Positions 23,072 through 34,445 are shown, numbered from the stretch's first letter. The stretch: 64,000 nt of DNA from Coenobita brevimanus (GCA_032717465.1 CM064684.1:156001-220000); one strand, 5' to 3'. Made by a program: numbers and translations. The notes: generated by a model not told the origin, from the letters alone.

Positions 23072-23177
23072 CAACAGCAAGAGGGAGAGGGGGGCGATTT
23101 AGGAAGAGGAGGAGGAGGAGAAAGAAGAAAAGAAGAGGAAGAACAACAACAGCAACAAATAAATAAATAAGTAAATA

Positions 23178-23208
<31 letters not shown>

Positions 23209-23232
23209 GTAATAATAATTCCCTCATTCGTA
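22801..23232 (+). repeat. Long (AAT)n tract with ATG blocks
   Basis: (AAT)n with two (ATG)n islands (22908-22923, 22967-22981), then a purine-rich GGAGGAGGAG segment (23085-23145) and a second (AAT)n (23178-23219). It abuts the acceptor of the exon at 22791. Confidence 0.93.
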
Positions 23233-23364
23233 ACTCATTTACATTATTCACTTATTCTCAGTTGCTAAAACGATGACAAACACTTTTAAACCACCCCAGT
23301 CTGGCCCCTGAAGGACTGTAAACCACAATACGATAGTCCAGATCAATTAAGCTATAGGAGACCA

Positions 23365-23366
<2 letters not shown>

Positions 23367-23439
<73 letters not shown>
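23367..23439 (+). repeat. (CA)n microsatellite
   Basis: About 36 CA units. Confidence 0.95.
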
Positions 23440-23441
<2 letters not shown>

Positions 23442-23504
23442 TCTACATATGCATTCATCTATTTCTCACTAGCATTCACTTATCATATTAAAAAAAAAAA
23501 AAAA

Positions 23505-23790
23505 CATAATCCATCCTTCATCCAATCCTACATTATTTCATCAGGAGCATAGGGGTCAGGGCCGAGGCTGTAAAGTCCATATGTGACCAGTTACAAATCC
23601 CTGAGTGGCATTATGTGAACAAATATTTACCCAGTCACTATTTAGATTTGAACCCCCGATTTAGGGCCACGTCCAGCTGAACTGCTTGATTTTATAGTCA
23701 CCACCCAACGTTTTAATTTGGCTTGTCACTCAGTGTAGCGTCACTGTTGGCAGCGTTACATCGAGTGAGTGGATGGTGAGTGCCCTATCT
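23505..23790 (-). mobile_element. SINE-type repeat, shortened
   Basis: CATCCTTCATCCAATCCTAC, TCAGGAGCATAGGGGTCAGG and GCTTGTCACTCAGTGTAGCG are followed by GAGTGAGTGGATGGTGAGTG. The purine-rich arm is largely deleted. It lies in the proposed 22.8-kb first intron of the Arg/Pro-rich gene. Confidence 0.55.
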
Positions 23791-24559
23791 ACTTATCATT
23801 TACTTATATCATTACCTACACATTACCCTTATTCATAAACTGCATATAGATTATTCACTGTAATCATCATCACAATCATCGTTATCATCATCATCGTCAT
23901 CATTTTCTTTCCTCTGTTTCCTAATAACACACACTCTTGGCTCTTTGTGGAACTCCCGGGTCTATTTGATATAAACTAATCCAACATTTCGCTGGACGGG
24001 AAACAAATGAATAACTTCGGTAACGCACAGGTAACTCAAACATGGCAGAGGAACAGACAGGTGGACGTAAAACAAAATAGGCGGCTGTGTTGCGTGACCT
24101 TGTAACCAACTATAGGAACCTGTTACGTCCGTGGTGTGGCCTTGCGTCTGGTGGCTACGAGATGTTTTAATGAAGTGACCACAGATTGAGGGATTAAGTC
24201 TGGAAATATGGCGGACTGGGATAGGACAGGCAAAAAATAAAAGGGCTGACCTTAACCACTTGAATCCGTCGACGTCTTTTTGCAGTACCCACAGGGGCAG
24301 TCAAGTACGAGTATAGAGCTTGTCCCTAACTGCGTCACTCCCTCCCTCCCTCCTTCCTTCACTCACTCACTCGCTTACTCACTGAGTTACTGTACTTTTA
24401 TGGAGAATAGAATATAGGCCTTATGGGAGAAGTGTTAGGATTTTTTTTTTTTCTTTTGCTCCGTGGTAGACTTCCCCTCGGGCCAGTTCCAGTAGGGGTG
24501 AGACTCTCGAGGATAGCCATACGGCCCTGGGTGTTCAGTCCCAAAACGTTAGGCATTGA

Positions 24560-25235
24560 CAGATTTTTCCCTCCCTAGAAACACTAATTATTGCACAGTA
24601 AAGCTTCACTCGCGCCAGGTTATAAGCATAATGGGACCCTCATAGGCCGAGGGCCTCCAGTGTTCTCAGTTAGATTAATAAATGCACGGCTAAAGTTTTT
24701 AAACGAAAAACATGAAATTCTGCATATTTATAGATGTTCTCCCTGGCCACGTTCTGGGAAGGGTAGAACTTCTGAGAGTTGCCCCTCATGGTGGAGGGGA
24801 CTTTCCCTTGTCAGCCTGGCAAAACCATTACGTATGGCCATAGTTTTTTACCTAGGAACACGAATTTTGCATTTTGGTAGGCGATTACCACGGCTGCGTT
24901 TTAGACAGGGTGGAATCCCCGATGACCACCCCTTACTGACGGAGAGGGGGGAGGCGTCCCCCAAGGGGGATAATGTCATAGTCTTTTACCTAAGAACATG
25001 AAGTTTTGCACAATGGTACATCTTTACCGGGGCCACCTTTTGGCAGGGTGAGACCCCCAGAGTCACCCTAGATGGAGGAGGGCGACCTCCGGATCACGAA
25101 ATTTTAAACTAGGAACACGAAATATTGTATTAAGGTAGACATTCATCCCGGTTACTTTTTAGGATGCATGGGATCCCCCATGAGTACCCCCATTGGAGGA
25201 CTGCCCCTTCGGGTGACAGAGTCATTGTTTTTAGC
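24560..25235 (+). repeat. Degenerate ~130-bp tandem repeat
   Basis: Five copies anchored on AACACGAATTTTGCA-like cores at about 24582, 24706, 24851, 24985 and 25113 (spacing 124-145 bp). Each is followed by a GTAGAC/GTACAT-TTCACC-GG-CAC-TTTTG-GCAGGGTGGA-CCCC region and a GGAGG-GAC-CCC region. It is GC-richer than its flanks and only about 60-70 percent alike. I do not recognise the family. Confidence 0.6.
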
Positions 25236-25539
25236 AGGCATTCGCTCCTTCGCCTCCTCCGTTAATAAGCATTTCTTTTCTCTCAGAATACTTCAAGGGT
25301 TTGTGCGGCTGTCAAAGGTGTCCTTTGTCATGTAGTGGATTCATGTTGCTCCCACGCGATTTATTGTAATTTAAAAACACCTTTGTATTAAAAGGCATTA
25401 ATGAAGGCTTTGTCTACTCCTTCAGGCTGAAAACTCTCCTAACTTATAAAACTCGGGAATTCTCGGTTGTGAGCTCAGTGTGCCTACAACTGCACCACCG
25501 CTACCCTCACCCAACAACTATATTCTAAGTAGCAATGAA

Positions 25540-25815
25540 GTTTTCCAAACATCTCTTCCTTAGCGATTTATTCTGCATATGAAACCTATAAATTTTCTTC
25601 TGCGTAAAGGAGGCAAAGTCGATACTGGAATGATGCAAATTGCCTACAGGAGAATGTTACGGTCAACTAAGCAAAATAAATCGCTAAAGAAATAAATCGC
25701 TAAAGAAATAAATCGCCAAGGATATAAATCACTAAGGAAATAAATCGCTAAGGAAACATATCGTTAAGGAAACAAATCGCTAGGGAAATAAATCGCTAAG
25801 GAGAATGTACAGTGA
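25540..25815. mobile_element. MITE-1 copy with amplified right terminus
   Basis: The left end ACATCTCTTCCTTAGCGATT is at 25550. The right end AAATAAATCGCTAAGGA is repeated head-to-tail about eight times at 16-17 bp spacing (25674-25805). A single inverted-repeat arm has thus become a minisatellite. Confidence 0.6.
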
Positions 25816-26169
25816 GCAACAGTAGTCGTGTCGCGGTTTTGTCCGAAGATTAAATGTAACTCGTGAAACATTATGAACCGTCCGTATGACAGACGCCGGA
25901 ATGTACCAGACGCTTAGCCCGGTAGCTTATGTTTTCACCAAATTTCACGACACGATTATTGTTGCTTACTGTACAACGAAGCTTCCAGTGACACCTATAG
26001 TATTCGTAAAGCCAATATTCACGGAGTGGAAGGTAGACTCCTAATTTCTGTTGAATATTTTTGTAACACCTAGAACTGCTGTCGTTGGATCTCTTTAGCC
26101 TGCATCCCACATTACAGAGTGCGGTTAGCAGTGACACAGAGTGGACGGATAAACCCATACCCCCAGCCC

Positions 26170-26274
<105 letters not shown>

Positions 26275-26402
26275 TGAAGGGGTTAATGAAGGCTTTATCT
26301 AACCCCCCCTCCAGTTGGAAAAGTCCCCCCAAAAGTGAGTATTAACAGTAGCTGCAACTCCAATTTCTTATAAATGAAAACCCAGTGGACTGCAGGCTGA
26401 AG

Positions 26403-26512
26403 CTGCCGCCCTCCTCCTCCTCTTCCTCCTCCTCCTCCTCCTCCTCCTCCTCCTTCTTTTCCTCGTCTTCCTCTTATTCCTCTTCTTCCTCCTTCTCCTC
26501 CTCCTCCTACAG
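26403..26512 (+). repeat. (CCT)n pyrimidine tract
   Basis: Interrupted CTC/CCT repeats, almost purely pyrimidine. Confidence 0.85.
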
Positions 26513-26514
26513 CT

Positions 26515-27545
26515 CACTATCCGCCTTCTGGGACACATGAACGTTTGTATAACCTGGCAGCGGAGCAGATCAGCTATATCAGTGTCACCACATGAAGGCG
26601 TTCATCTCTAGCACAGAATAAATAAAGAAATAAATCTGAATAATCCAGTCAAGCTGTGTATGCGTGTGTGTCTCTGTGCGTTGTTCGTTTCTTTCACGAG
26701 AACTGCAACAGATATAGACCTAATTCTTTTCGCATTAGGTCGCGTGAAGTCAAGGAAATGTCAGCAAAATACCACAAAAATTTTGGCGATCGCGCACGAC
26801 GCTACGGCGAGAAATTGTCGGAAATAACCACACGCGAAAATGTGCAAAAATATTTTTTTTTTTGGTCAGAATTGGTTATTGTTGGCTCAATAACGGTATG
26901 GAAACAAAGATAATGGTATCTGCAAACATTTTGTGATGGATAGGCTATTAGTCCCGCAAATTTTCGCGGGCAATCACTAGTAAATAAATAATAAATAACA
27001 AAAATACGCCATTGAAATGAAGGTGTTAAAAAGGATGCCACTGAAGTGAAGGGGTTAAGGTTTAAGTATAATATTATGAGCCTAATTGGTAAATGCAATG
27101 ACCCGTGGATGTACTGGGATGATAATGGGTAAGTGAACGGATGGGAAACACGGCACACTCAAACCCCTGGATTTAATGACGTGGGTTAGTGGTTCATTCT
27201 TGCCATCTTCTGAGGGTATAAAGGTTGACAAACACTGCATTAGAGTGTAGCATCAGTGCACCTGAAAAGTGTCATGGTAATGGTATCATTATTAACCAAC
27301 CATGTAATACACAAAAGTATGCCATAAAAAGTGAAGGAACGGTATTACATGTTTTTCCTGTCTTGACCTGGCACACTGCCATTTCTACGTCGTCACACAT
27401 TTTATAGTATTATTTTTATATTTGTAATATTATCATCACCGACGGCCCACATTGCCTGGATATTTACCAGTATCAAGTAGCACTGCAAGAGACTCATTAG
27501 GAAACTTGACATCTGTAATGATACACAGGAGAAACATCACATACC
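26515..27545. other. No gene seen
   Basis: Includes a CpG-containing stretch (26740-26850, GGCGATCGCGCACGACGCTA) and a short palindrome CCCGCAAATTTTCGCGGG near 26953. No coding frame is supported. Confidence 0.4.
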
Positions 27546-27547
27546 AT

Positions 27548-27632
<85 letters not shown>
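27548..27632 (+). repeat. (AT)n microsatellite
   Basis: About 41 AT units. Confidence 0.95.
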
Positions 27633-27633
<1 letters not shown>

Positions 27634-27902
27634 TAATTAATGCACAAACACATTATGATGAACTAGAGTGCCGGTCTTCGGTATAATTCATTCACTCAAG
27701 CCTAAGATGTGGTGGGCAATACACCACAGGTCACCAGTCCAGGCACATTTTGGTATCTGGCTCAGCTTCCTTTAATGGTTTCATCAGCTACAGCAAAGGT
27801 CCAATGCCTTGAGTCCACATAACGTGTAAATGTGACCACTGGCTCCCAATCTGCTGCTGACCCTAACCTCAGACCTAGGTAATAATTTCTACTGGATCAA
27901 AG

Positions 27903-27990
27903 GGCGCCTGGTGGTCTAGTGGTTCAGAGCCCCCTTCTACTGTACCTCCCCCCCCCAACCTCTCTTCCGCCGCTGGGAAGGGGTTGATGG
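27903..27990 (+). mobile_element. tRNA-like fragment
   Basis: GCGCCTGGTGGTCTAGTGGT has an A-box-like TGGTCTAGTGG followed by a C-rich segment. It resembles the head of the SINE-type repeat but lacks the rest and a good B box. It is not a functional tRNA gene, since no acceptor stem pairs with it. Confidence 0.4.
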
Positions 27991-28369
27991 ATCCCAAATA
28001 TGCCTTAACCCTTTCACTGCGAGGTCTGCCCTATGCTGAAGGAATTGTCTGTTCTTAGCAATAATATGACGGCACTGAACCTGGGAATATGTAAACGACC
28101 TCCACTAACTCCTTCAGTATCATGATGTCTTTTCGTTTTCATACTGCTACTTTAAGACGATTTTGCTCAGCTTAAGAGAGATTGCTTGGCGTGAAAGGAT
28201 TAAGTCGGACATATAAATGATTCTGCCTACAATTTATGGAAGGTGGGGTTTGATCAGGCATGAATTATAAATGAGAGGAGAGCCATAAAAAACAGCTGGG
28301 TGGAGGCACTGGCATTTCCCTGATTTCACGTTTTTCAAGCCAGTGACATTTTATCTTATTCTTCTTATC

Positions 28370-28754
28370 CCCAGACGATTTTATTCAGCTTAAGAAAGGC
28401 TTCGGAATGGAGGGGTTAGACAGAGATCCCATGAATTTTTTTTCTTCATATCTCCAGACGATTTTATTCAGCTAGAAAGACTTTAAACTAGAAAGGTTGC
28501 AGAGAAAATTCCTTAACCCCTTCACCCCCAGAATGTCCCAAGGTAAATCAAATGTCTATAGGTAGTGAGAAAAAATGAATAACACAAGGGATGGAAGGGG
28601 TGAACTCAGAAATATAAGAAAACTTCCTGTGACATTTAAGGATGGATTTGATGTGGATTATACGATCAAGGAGAGGAGAGTCGTAGAATAGGCAGTCGTA
28701 AAATAGTTAAGCAGGTGGAGTCACTAAGATTTCTCTGATTTTACGTCCCCCAAT

Positions 28755-28812
<58 letters not shown>

Positions 28813-28828
28813 ATTTTACGTCCCCAGT

Positions 28829-28870
<42 letters not shown>

Positions 28871-28930
28871 GCATTTCCAGACGATTTTTACTGAGGTTGA
28901 AAGAGGCTTCTCAAACTGAAAGGATTCACT
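28370..28930. repeat. Cluster of MITE-2 arms with (CT)n duplicates
   Basis: CCAGACGATTTTATTCAGCT occurs at 28371 and 28455, and a variant (CCAGACGATTTTTACTGAGG) at 28877. In between, a TTTTACGTCCCC...TTCC plus (CT)n unit is repeated twice (28738-28810 and 28811-28868), so it is a tandem duplication carrying its own microsatellite. Confidence 0.5.
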
Positions 28931-29221
28931 ATAGCATTCGTCAACCCCTTTACTACGAGAAGGTCGGCATCGTCGGGCGGAAGCAAGGATAAAACGATAA
29001 ACACACCCTCGGTCTGAATAAGTCAAAAATATAAACCCGCTTGCTGACAAAATCACCGGGTTTTATTAGAGAGGGAGAGTGACGAAGCGGAGAGGTCAAA
29101 GAAGATGGCGAAGTTTCTCTAGGCTAAAATCGAAATTATAACTGTTTTCAAAATGGTGACAGTGGTGTGGATGACGAGGCGAATCAAGGAAAACAAACTG
29201 GCCAAGCTTACTACCCAAAGA

Positions 29222-29223
<2 letters not shown>

Positions 29224-29286
<63 letters not shown>

Positions 29287-29294
29287 TGTGTGTT
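29224..29294 (+). repeat. (GT)n microsatellite
   Basis: About 30 GT units with one TTTG interruption near the end. Confidence 0.95.
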
Positions 29295-30114
29295 GGGAGA
29301 GGGGAACTAAAAATATAACTGTACTTGCTTTCAGGATTGTGACTGCAGTAGTGAAAGTGACGAGGCTCATCACGGCAAGGAAAGTGATAAGGCTGATTAG
29401 CTAACGGAGACACTGATGTTTGTGTGGCCTGGATATGAAACTATCTTCTTTCAAAATGGCGTATCAAGAAGAGGAAAGTGCTTAACTGGACAGCTATGCC
29501 ATGGGAAGGATGATGTATCTTACTTGGAAATCTAACTTCGTCTACTGATTAAATAAATAAATAACGGAAATGGAGACCGACACCTGACATAGAACGGAGA
29601 GGAGGGTGAAAAAGTTAGAGTTCGATTGGAAGGGTCGTGTTCCCCTGAAAGCCAAAGTGTGTCATCTTACTAAAAGTGGCGAAAGTGACGAAGCTTATCA
29701 CGGAAAGGAAAGCGATAAAGCTGATTAGACGGAGATAACGATACATCTTTGGCTCGAAAATGAAGCGATCTGCTTTCAAAAATAATAGCGGCAGTAGTAT
29801 CAGTGATGGCGCTTGTGTCAGAGAGGAAAGTGATAATGCAAACCACCCAGTAGAGATGTCGCTTCGCCCTTCTGAAAAGGAATGAGCGCCTGCTTCAAAA
29901 CGATGGTAGAGATGAACGAGACGGGCAATATTTCAGGGAGAGATGATAAAAAGGAGAGGTTGTAGAAGATACTGACATTTCTCTGGTAAATACATAAATA
30001 AATAAATAATGTCTGCTGCTAACATTGATTGTATGCGTGAGGGTGACGAGGCATATTACAGAAAGGAAAGTAGTTTTAAGCCAGTGCAAGAAGCGGTGTT
30101 TTTAATCTATCTAT

Positions 30115-30482
30115 CTATCTATCTCCCTATCTATCTATATCCAGACGCCATAATCACGTTTGGGGAGGCCGTTTATCTTTGAGTTAGTGATTTTAAGGAA
30201 AGGGGCACTAACCCTCCACCAATCCACTTGTTGACATGTAGGGAACACGTATAGGTTGGTTATATGTTTACCACCCAGCGTTGTAAATGATTTTCTGGCT
30301 TACAGGAAATCATTGGACTTGTCACTCAATGTAAAGCTGCCTGAAAAGCAAAGCAGAGTAATAAAATATGGCAAGAAAAATGGGAGAAATAGGAGGAGAG
30401 GAGGTCAGACAGAAAAAGAGTGATAAAGGTGAAGGAAGAAATAATCAGCACTACATCAAGTGAGTGGATGATGGTTGCCGCC
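30115..30482 (-). mobile_element. Variant SINE-type repeat (subtype 2)
   Basis: Joined to (CTAT)n at 30107-30138. It begins CCAGACGCCATAATCACGTT, shares GTTTACCACCCAGCGTTGTA and TGTCACTCAATGTAAAGCTG, and ends CATCAAGTGAGTGGATGATG. The left end resembles the family B retrotransposon terminus, suggesting a composite or a LINE-dependent SINE sharing its partner's 3' end. Confidence 0.55.
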
Positions 30483-30585
30483 TCCCCCGTGAAAGGAAAC
30501 TGTGTCTTTTTGCAAAATGAAGCCTGTCGTGAGAGTGTCGGAACATATCAAGGAGAGGAGTGTGACAGAGATAGAAAAAAAATAA

Positions 30586-30634
<49 letters not shown>

Positions 30635-30717
30635 GTAATAATAATAATAAGCAAGTGATACGTCGCTGGTCTGAAAATGGAACTACAAAATGGAAAGTGA
30701 TAAAGAGGCGATCTATC

Positions 30718-30985
30718 TCTATATCTTTCTATAGCCAGACGCTTTAATCCCGTTAGGGGTGGCCACAGACAAATCGCCTTCATGTCACCCTGTCCTCTGT
30801 CATTTGGTTGCCCTCCCTCCAACTCACACACACCCCCTCCTTCATCTATATCTCCAACCCATCCCATCATCTCATCCTTGGTCTCCCCTTTTCCCCCTCC
30901 ACCTCACTTACATACGCTCTTCTAGTCAGTCTCTCATCTTCCATCCTTTCCACATAATCACAGACGGCTAGACATACTCTCGTTA
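30718..30985 (-). mobile_element. Family B retrotransposon 3' fragment
   Basis: The terminus CGTCTGGCTATAGAAAGATA (minus) lies next to a GATA-type tail. Upstream, the 3' coding and UTR segment matches the other family B fragments (GTGACATGAAGGCGATTTG and the AGGTGGAGGGGG region). It is only about 260 bp long. Confidence 0.6.
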
Positions 30986-31182
30986 GGATATGCCTTCTTA
31001 ACACCTCTTCCTTGGTGATTTATTCAACATATTACTCCCTGGCATTCCCTTGTCCATTCTTATCTTTTATACATTGTTCCAACTTGCCTCAGTAACATGC
31101 ATGAGGATACCAAGGCGTACCAGGATAATAAATCACATAGAAGAAGGTGTTACGGCCCTGAAAATAAAACTTGCAAAATGGG

Positions 31183-31227
<45 letters not shown>

Positions 31228-31499
31228 ACAAATCTCTGCTCTGATAGCCAAACGACAACTGCTCTCAAAATGGTGCCAGAGATAAGGATGACGAAGCTTA
31301 TCAAAGAAAGAAAAATGACATAGATAACAACCCAGCGGATATCGCAGCATATCTCTGGTTAAGCCGGTGCCAGAGATAAGGACGGCGAGGCTTATCAGAG
31401 GGAGGAAAGCGATGCAGATAAAAAAAAAAAAAACAGAGGAGATTGCGACATAACCCTACTCTGAAAAAGACAGCCTGCCATCTTGCATAACTCGTTCGT

Positions 31500-31745
31500 T
31501 CACTCTGCCTTTCCTGAGATTTTCGTCCTTTTGCTGCTTATTTCACGCTGCTCAGTGGGATGTAAGACGATGCTACGTAGCGCTTCTTCGTGACTAGCAC
31601 CATATTCTAGTGTTAAGTTCTTGTTACTGAATAAAACAATACTATGCCTCTACATCCGTTCCTTAACACTTCTTCGTGACTAGCATCATATTCTAGTGTT
31701 AAGTTCTTTTAGGCCAAGTTAAAGTAGGCAGAGTATAGTGACTGG
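31500..31745. mobile_element. MITE-3 copy
   Basis: TTTTCGTCCTTTTGCTGCTT, then CTTCTTCGTGACTAGCACCA twice (31585 and 31671), then a TTAGGCCAAGTTAAAGTAGG end. The CTTCTTCGTGACTAGCA-TCTAGTGTTAAGTTCTT part is duplicated within the element. Confidence 0.55.
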
Positions 31746-31774
31746 ACTTAATGAAGAGCCTTATTCTGAGTGGT

Positions 31775-32238
31775 ATGGGAAGCTACGTAACACCTCTTCC
31801 CTAGCGACTTAGTTTGCATATTACACTTTAACATTTTGCCTTGTATGTTATTTATAGTATGTTATTTACAGTGTGTTATTCATAATATTATTTATAGTAT
31901 GTTATTTATAGTGTTATTATGTTATTTACAGTTTGTTATTTATAGTGCGTTATTTATAGGGTGTTATTTATAGTATGTTGTTTATAGTATGTTATTTACA
32001 GTATGTTATTTATTGTGTAAGTTATTTTCAGTATGTTATTTATAGTGTGTTATTTATAGTCCTTTATTTATAGTATGTTATTTATAGTAAGTCATTTATA
32101 GTATGTTATTTACAGTATGTTATTAATAGTGTATGTTATTTATATTTGTTATTTATAGTGTTTTAATATCGACACCGTTTGCATCAATAATATACAGTAA
32201 CATAAATCGCTAAGGAAGAAATGTTGCGAAATTTATCG
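31775..32238. mobile_element. MITE-1 copy expanded by an internal 14-bp minisatellite
   Basis: Left end GAAGCTACGTAACACCTCTT at 31778; right end ATAAATCGCTAAGGAAGAAA near 32222. The interior is a tandem array (about 31845-32160) of a ~14-bp unit TATGTTATTTATAG with variants. This takes the element from ~165 bp to ~460 bp. Confidence 0.65.
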
Positions 32239-32261
32239 TGGTAAGTTGAGGCTATACGTTT

Positions 32262-32458
32262 TTTACGCTAACTTGGCCTAAAATTACCACCTCTCCATCC
32301 TAATTACTGTGTTTTGGCAACTGGTTAGAGCTAGGATATGATGCTAGTCACGAAGAAGTGCTAGGAAAAGAGGTACAGCTACAGTATTGTCTTATTCTGC
32401 CACTGAGCTACGTGAAATAAGCTGCAAAAAGACAAAACTCTGGACCAAGTTAAGATAA
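32262..32458. mobile_element. MITE-3 copy with both ends
   Basis: Starts GCTAACTTGGCCTAAAATTA, carries GATGCTAGTCACGAAGAAGT, and ends GACCAAGTTAAGATAAAGAG. The TTAACTTGGYC terminal inverted repeat is visible at both ends; ~195 bp. Confidence 0.6.
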
Positions 32459-32485
32459 AGAGACTATTGGCAACTGAGGCTTATG

Positions 32486-32524
<39 letters not shown>

Positions 32525-32776
32525 GCGTAATGAAGTCTATCCTGGTGTACATCATTCATTCATCTCCTTGTCCTACCTACTCACCCACGCCCACACCAGC
32601 AGACCGAGCCGTTCCCGCAGCACATGGAGCGCTATTTACGAACCTCCCTACGAATGCAAAGAAAGAAATACAAATAACTCTAGGTCCGTGGCGTCTATAG
32701 TGCGTTTAATCCAACTTGGCAAAGATCCCTAACCCCCTGCAGCTCTGTGGATAGCCAAAGCTCGCAATCTCGTCTG

Positions 32777-32951
32777 GAAGCTCCTTAACACCTTTTCCTA
32801 TGCGATTTATTTTGCTTATCACACCTCACTGTCCTCTTCTGTGTTATGTAAATCCTTCCAATATCGCCATACCCTGCATAAATAACGTATAAAAGGATAT
32901 TAACCAGGCATATCCAAAAATAAATCGTTAAGGAAGAGGTGCAAGGGAAGG
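32777..32951. mobile_element. MITE-1 copy
   Basis: GAAGCTCCTTAACACCTTTT at the left and AATCGTTAAGGAAGAGGTGC at the right; 175 bp. The interior contains ACTGTCCTCTTCTGTGTTAT and TATCGCCATACC, shared with the copies at 55.2 and 62.7 kb. Confidence 0.7.
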
Positions 32952-33026
32952 TTCATTTATCTCACAATTCAGATTTTAAGTCATACGTGCAAGGGATTCA
33001 ATGAGCCCTAAGTATGAGGTAGAGTT

Positions 33027-33129
33027 GAGTCTCCTTGGTTACTAGTCAAATTACACTCCAATCTGGCTACACTTGGCCATCACTTAAGCTAAAAGGGGGA
33101 CAAACGCACAATAGTAACCAAGGAGATTC
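33027..33129. mobile_element. MITE-4, complete 103-bp copy
   Basis: Perfectly placed inverted ends: GAGTCTCCTTGGTTACTAGT and AATAGTAACCAAGGAGATTC. There are about 60 bp between the arms with no coding capacity. Single arms recur at 37.7-37.85 kb. Confidence 0.65.
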
Positions 33130-33156
33130 ATCCCTACTTCATAACAGCACAGTGTG

Positions 33157-33324
33157 GAAGCTCCCTAACACCTCTACCTTACCGATTTATTTTTGGGTAA
33201 GGCTGGGAAATGTTTTATACATTACGTACGCGAGGCATGGCGATATCAGAATGTTTTAAGTAACACAGAAGAGGACGGCAAGGTGTAATAAGCAAAATAA
33301 ATCGCTTAGGAAGAGGTGTTAGGG
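33157..33324. mobile_element. MITE-1 copy
   Basis: GAAGCTCCCTAACACCTCTA at the left and AATCGCTTAGGAAGAGGTGT at the right; 168 bp. It lies 27 bp right of a MITE-4 and immediately left of a tRNA-like segment (GGCCAAGTGGTAAGGGACGT). Confidence 0.7.
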
Positions 33325-33467
33325 AATGGCCAAGTGGTAAGGGACGTGGCCTGCTGTTTGAGAGGCGGGAAGGGTAGCTAAGATTTTAAAATATTGAATC
33401 CAGTGACTGATTTCCATTCTGTGTACTGTTTTTTGCATTTTTTTTATTTAACCCAGGAAAGGCTAGG

Positions 33468-33548
33468 CTGGAATAAGTTTGCTTTGTTAGTATCAGGTTA
33501 GGTTTGTTAGTTAGGTTAATCTGTTAGGCTAGGTTAGGTTAGGAAAGA
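33468..33548 (+). repeat. Degenerate TTAGG tract
   Basis: TTAGGTTAGGTTTGTTAGTT, then GTTAGGCTAGGTTAGGTTAGG. It is the arthropod telomere unit (TTAGG)n in degenerate form, G-rich strand on plus. The tract is short and could be an ordinary TTAGGT repeat. Confidence 0.6.
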
Positions 33549-34261
33549 TTGCTACGTAAGAGTAAAAAAAAAGAGAAAGAAAGAAAGGGAGAATGAGAGA
33601 ATGGAAGACAGTCATCAACGTAAAACCAACCAGCGCATTGTACGAAAAAAAAGGGTATATAGAACGACAACTCTGCCACTCGCTCCTATCAGTGCCACCA
33701 AGTGAAGGCGCTCCTCTCCATACAGGTAATGTGATCAGCGTCTACCTGTACCCTAACCAGGCCTAACCTTGACTGGGGGCGGACTGAGACTGTAACAGGA
33801 GGGAGGATGTGGGGGGAAGGTGGAGGGAGAAACCTGTTGTGCCACTAAACACGTAAGTAACTTTTATGGGCGTAAGTATAAGTGTTACTACTCTGGTGCT
33901 CTATCCACCTGACGCCAGACGATTTTATTCAGCTGGGTGTGGGGGTATGGGAAGCTGAGAATGTTTACAGATTGAAGCACATTCTCTTTGGCCTGAAAAT
34001 AAAATAACGTGGAATCAGACAGCCTTCTAAAAACCAGTCCTAAACGAGTGCGCTAAAATCCATGTCACATTTATTTCATTATTTTTACCATAATGTCCCA
34101 AAAATAATCAAAAATTGTCCTTAATATTTTCTATAGTAGGCCAAATTTAACTCCATAATTTTTTCATTAATCTGACCATAAAGACCAAAAAAATACTAAA
34201 AAATTGTCCTTTATATACTCTATACTAGGTTAACTAATTTTTTTTATCTATACTGCTTTTT

Positions 34262-34445
34262 CTCTAGACTGGCCAATATTCCCCATCTCTCCATCTTGAA
34301 TGTTAAGTTACGATAATAGAATAAAAATTTAATATGGTACTAGTCACGAAGAAGTGTAATAAAAGAATATAGAGCTACAATGTTGTCAATTTCTGCCACT
34401 GAACGACGTGAACGAAACTGAAAAAGGACACAAATTGAGGCCGTA
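34262..34445. mobile_element. MITE-3 copy
   Basis: GACTGGCCAATATTCCCCAT, CTCTCCATCTTGAATGTTAA, GGTACTAGTCACGAAGAAGT and TTCTGCCACTGAACGACGTG are in the same order as the copies at 32.3 and 40.9 kb; the terminal repeats are decayed. Confidence 0.5.

Larger units (their letters stand above)
29050..31450 (+). repeat. Highly degenerate long-period repeat domain
   Basis: A recurring module of about 100-170 bp: CTGCTTTCAAAATGGTG, AGTGACGAGGCTTATCACGG, AAGGAAAGTGATAAGGCTGA, GGAGATATCGATACATCTCT. The AGGAAAGTGATAA core recurs near 29378, 29474, 29705, 29821, 30065, 30688, 31305 and 31402. It is interrupted by (GT)n at 29224-29293, a subtype-2 SINE, (AAT)n at 30585-30652, a family B fragment and (GA)n at 31187-31224. 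It is an old satellite-like array. Confidence 0.55.

Noticed and set aside
22475..23102. Long poly-Ile/Asn/Leu frames on both strands
   Set aside because: Translations of (AAT)n. Only the GC-rich part 22563-22791 on minus is kept as an exon.
27903..27990. tRNA gene
   Set aside because: Only an A-box-like head; no acceptor stem or anticodon arm pairing, and it matches the SINE-type repeat.
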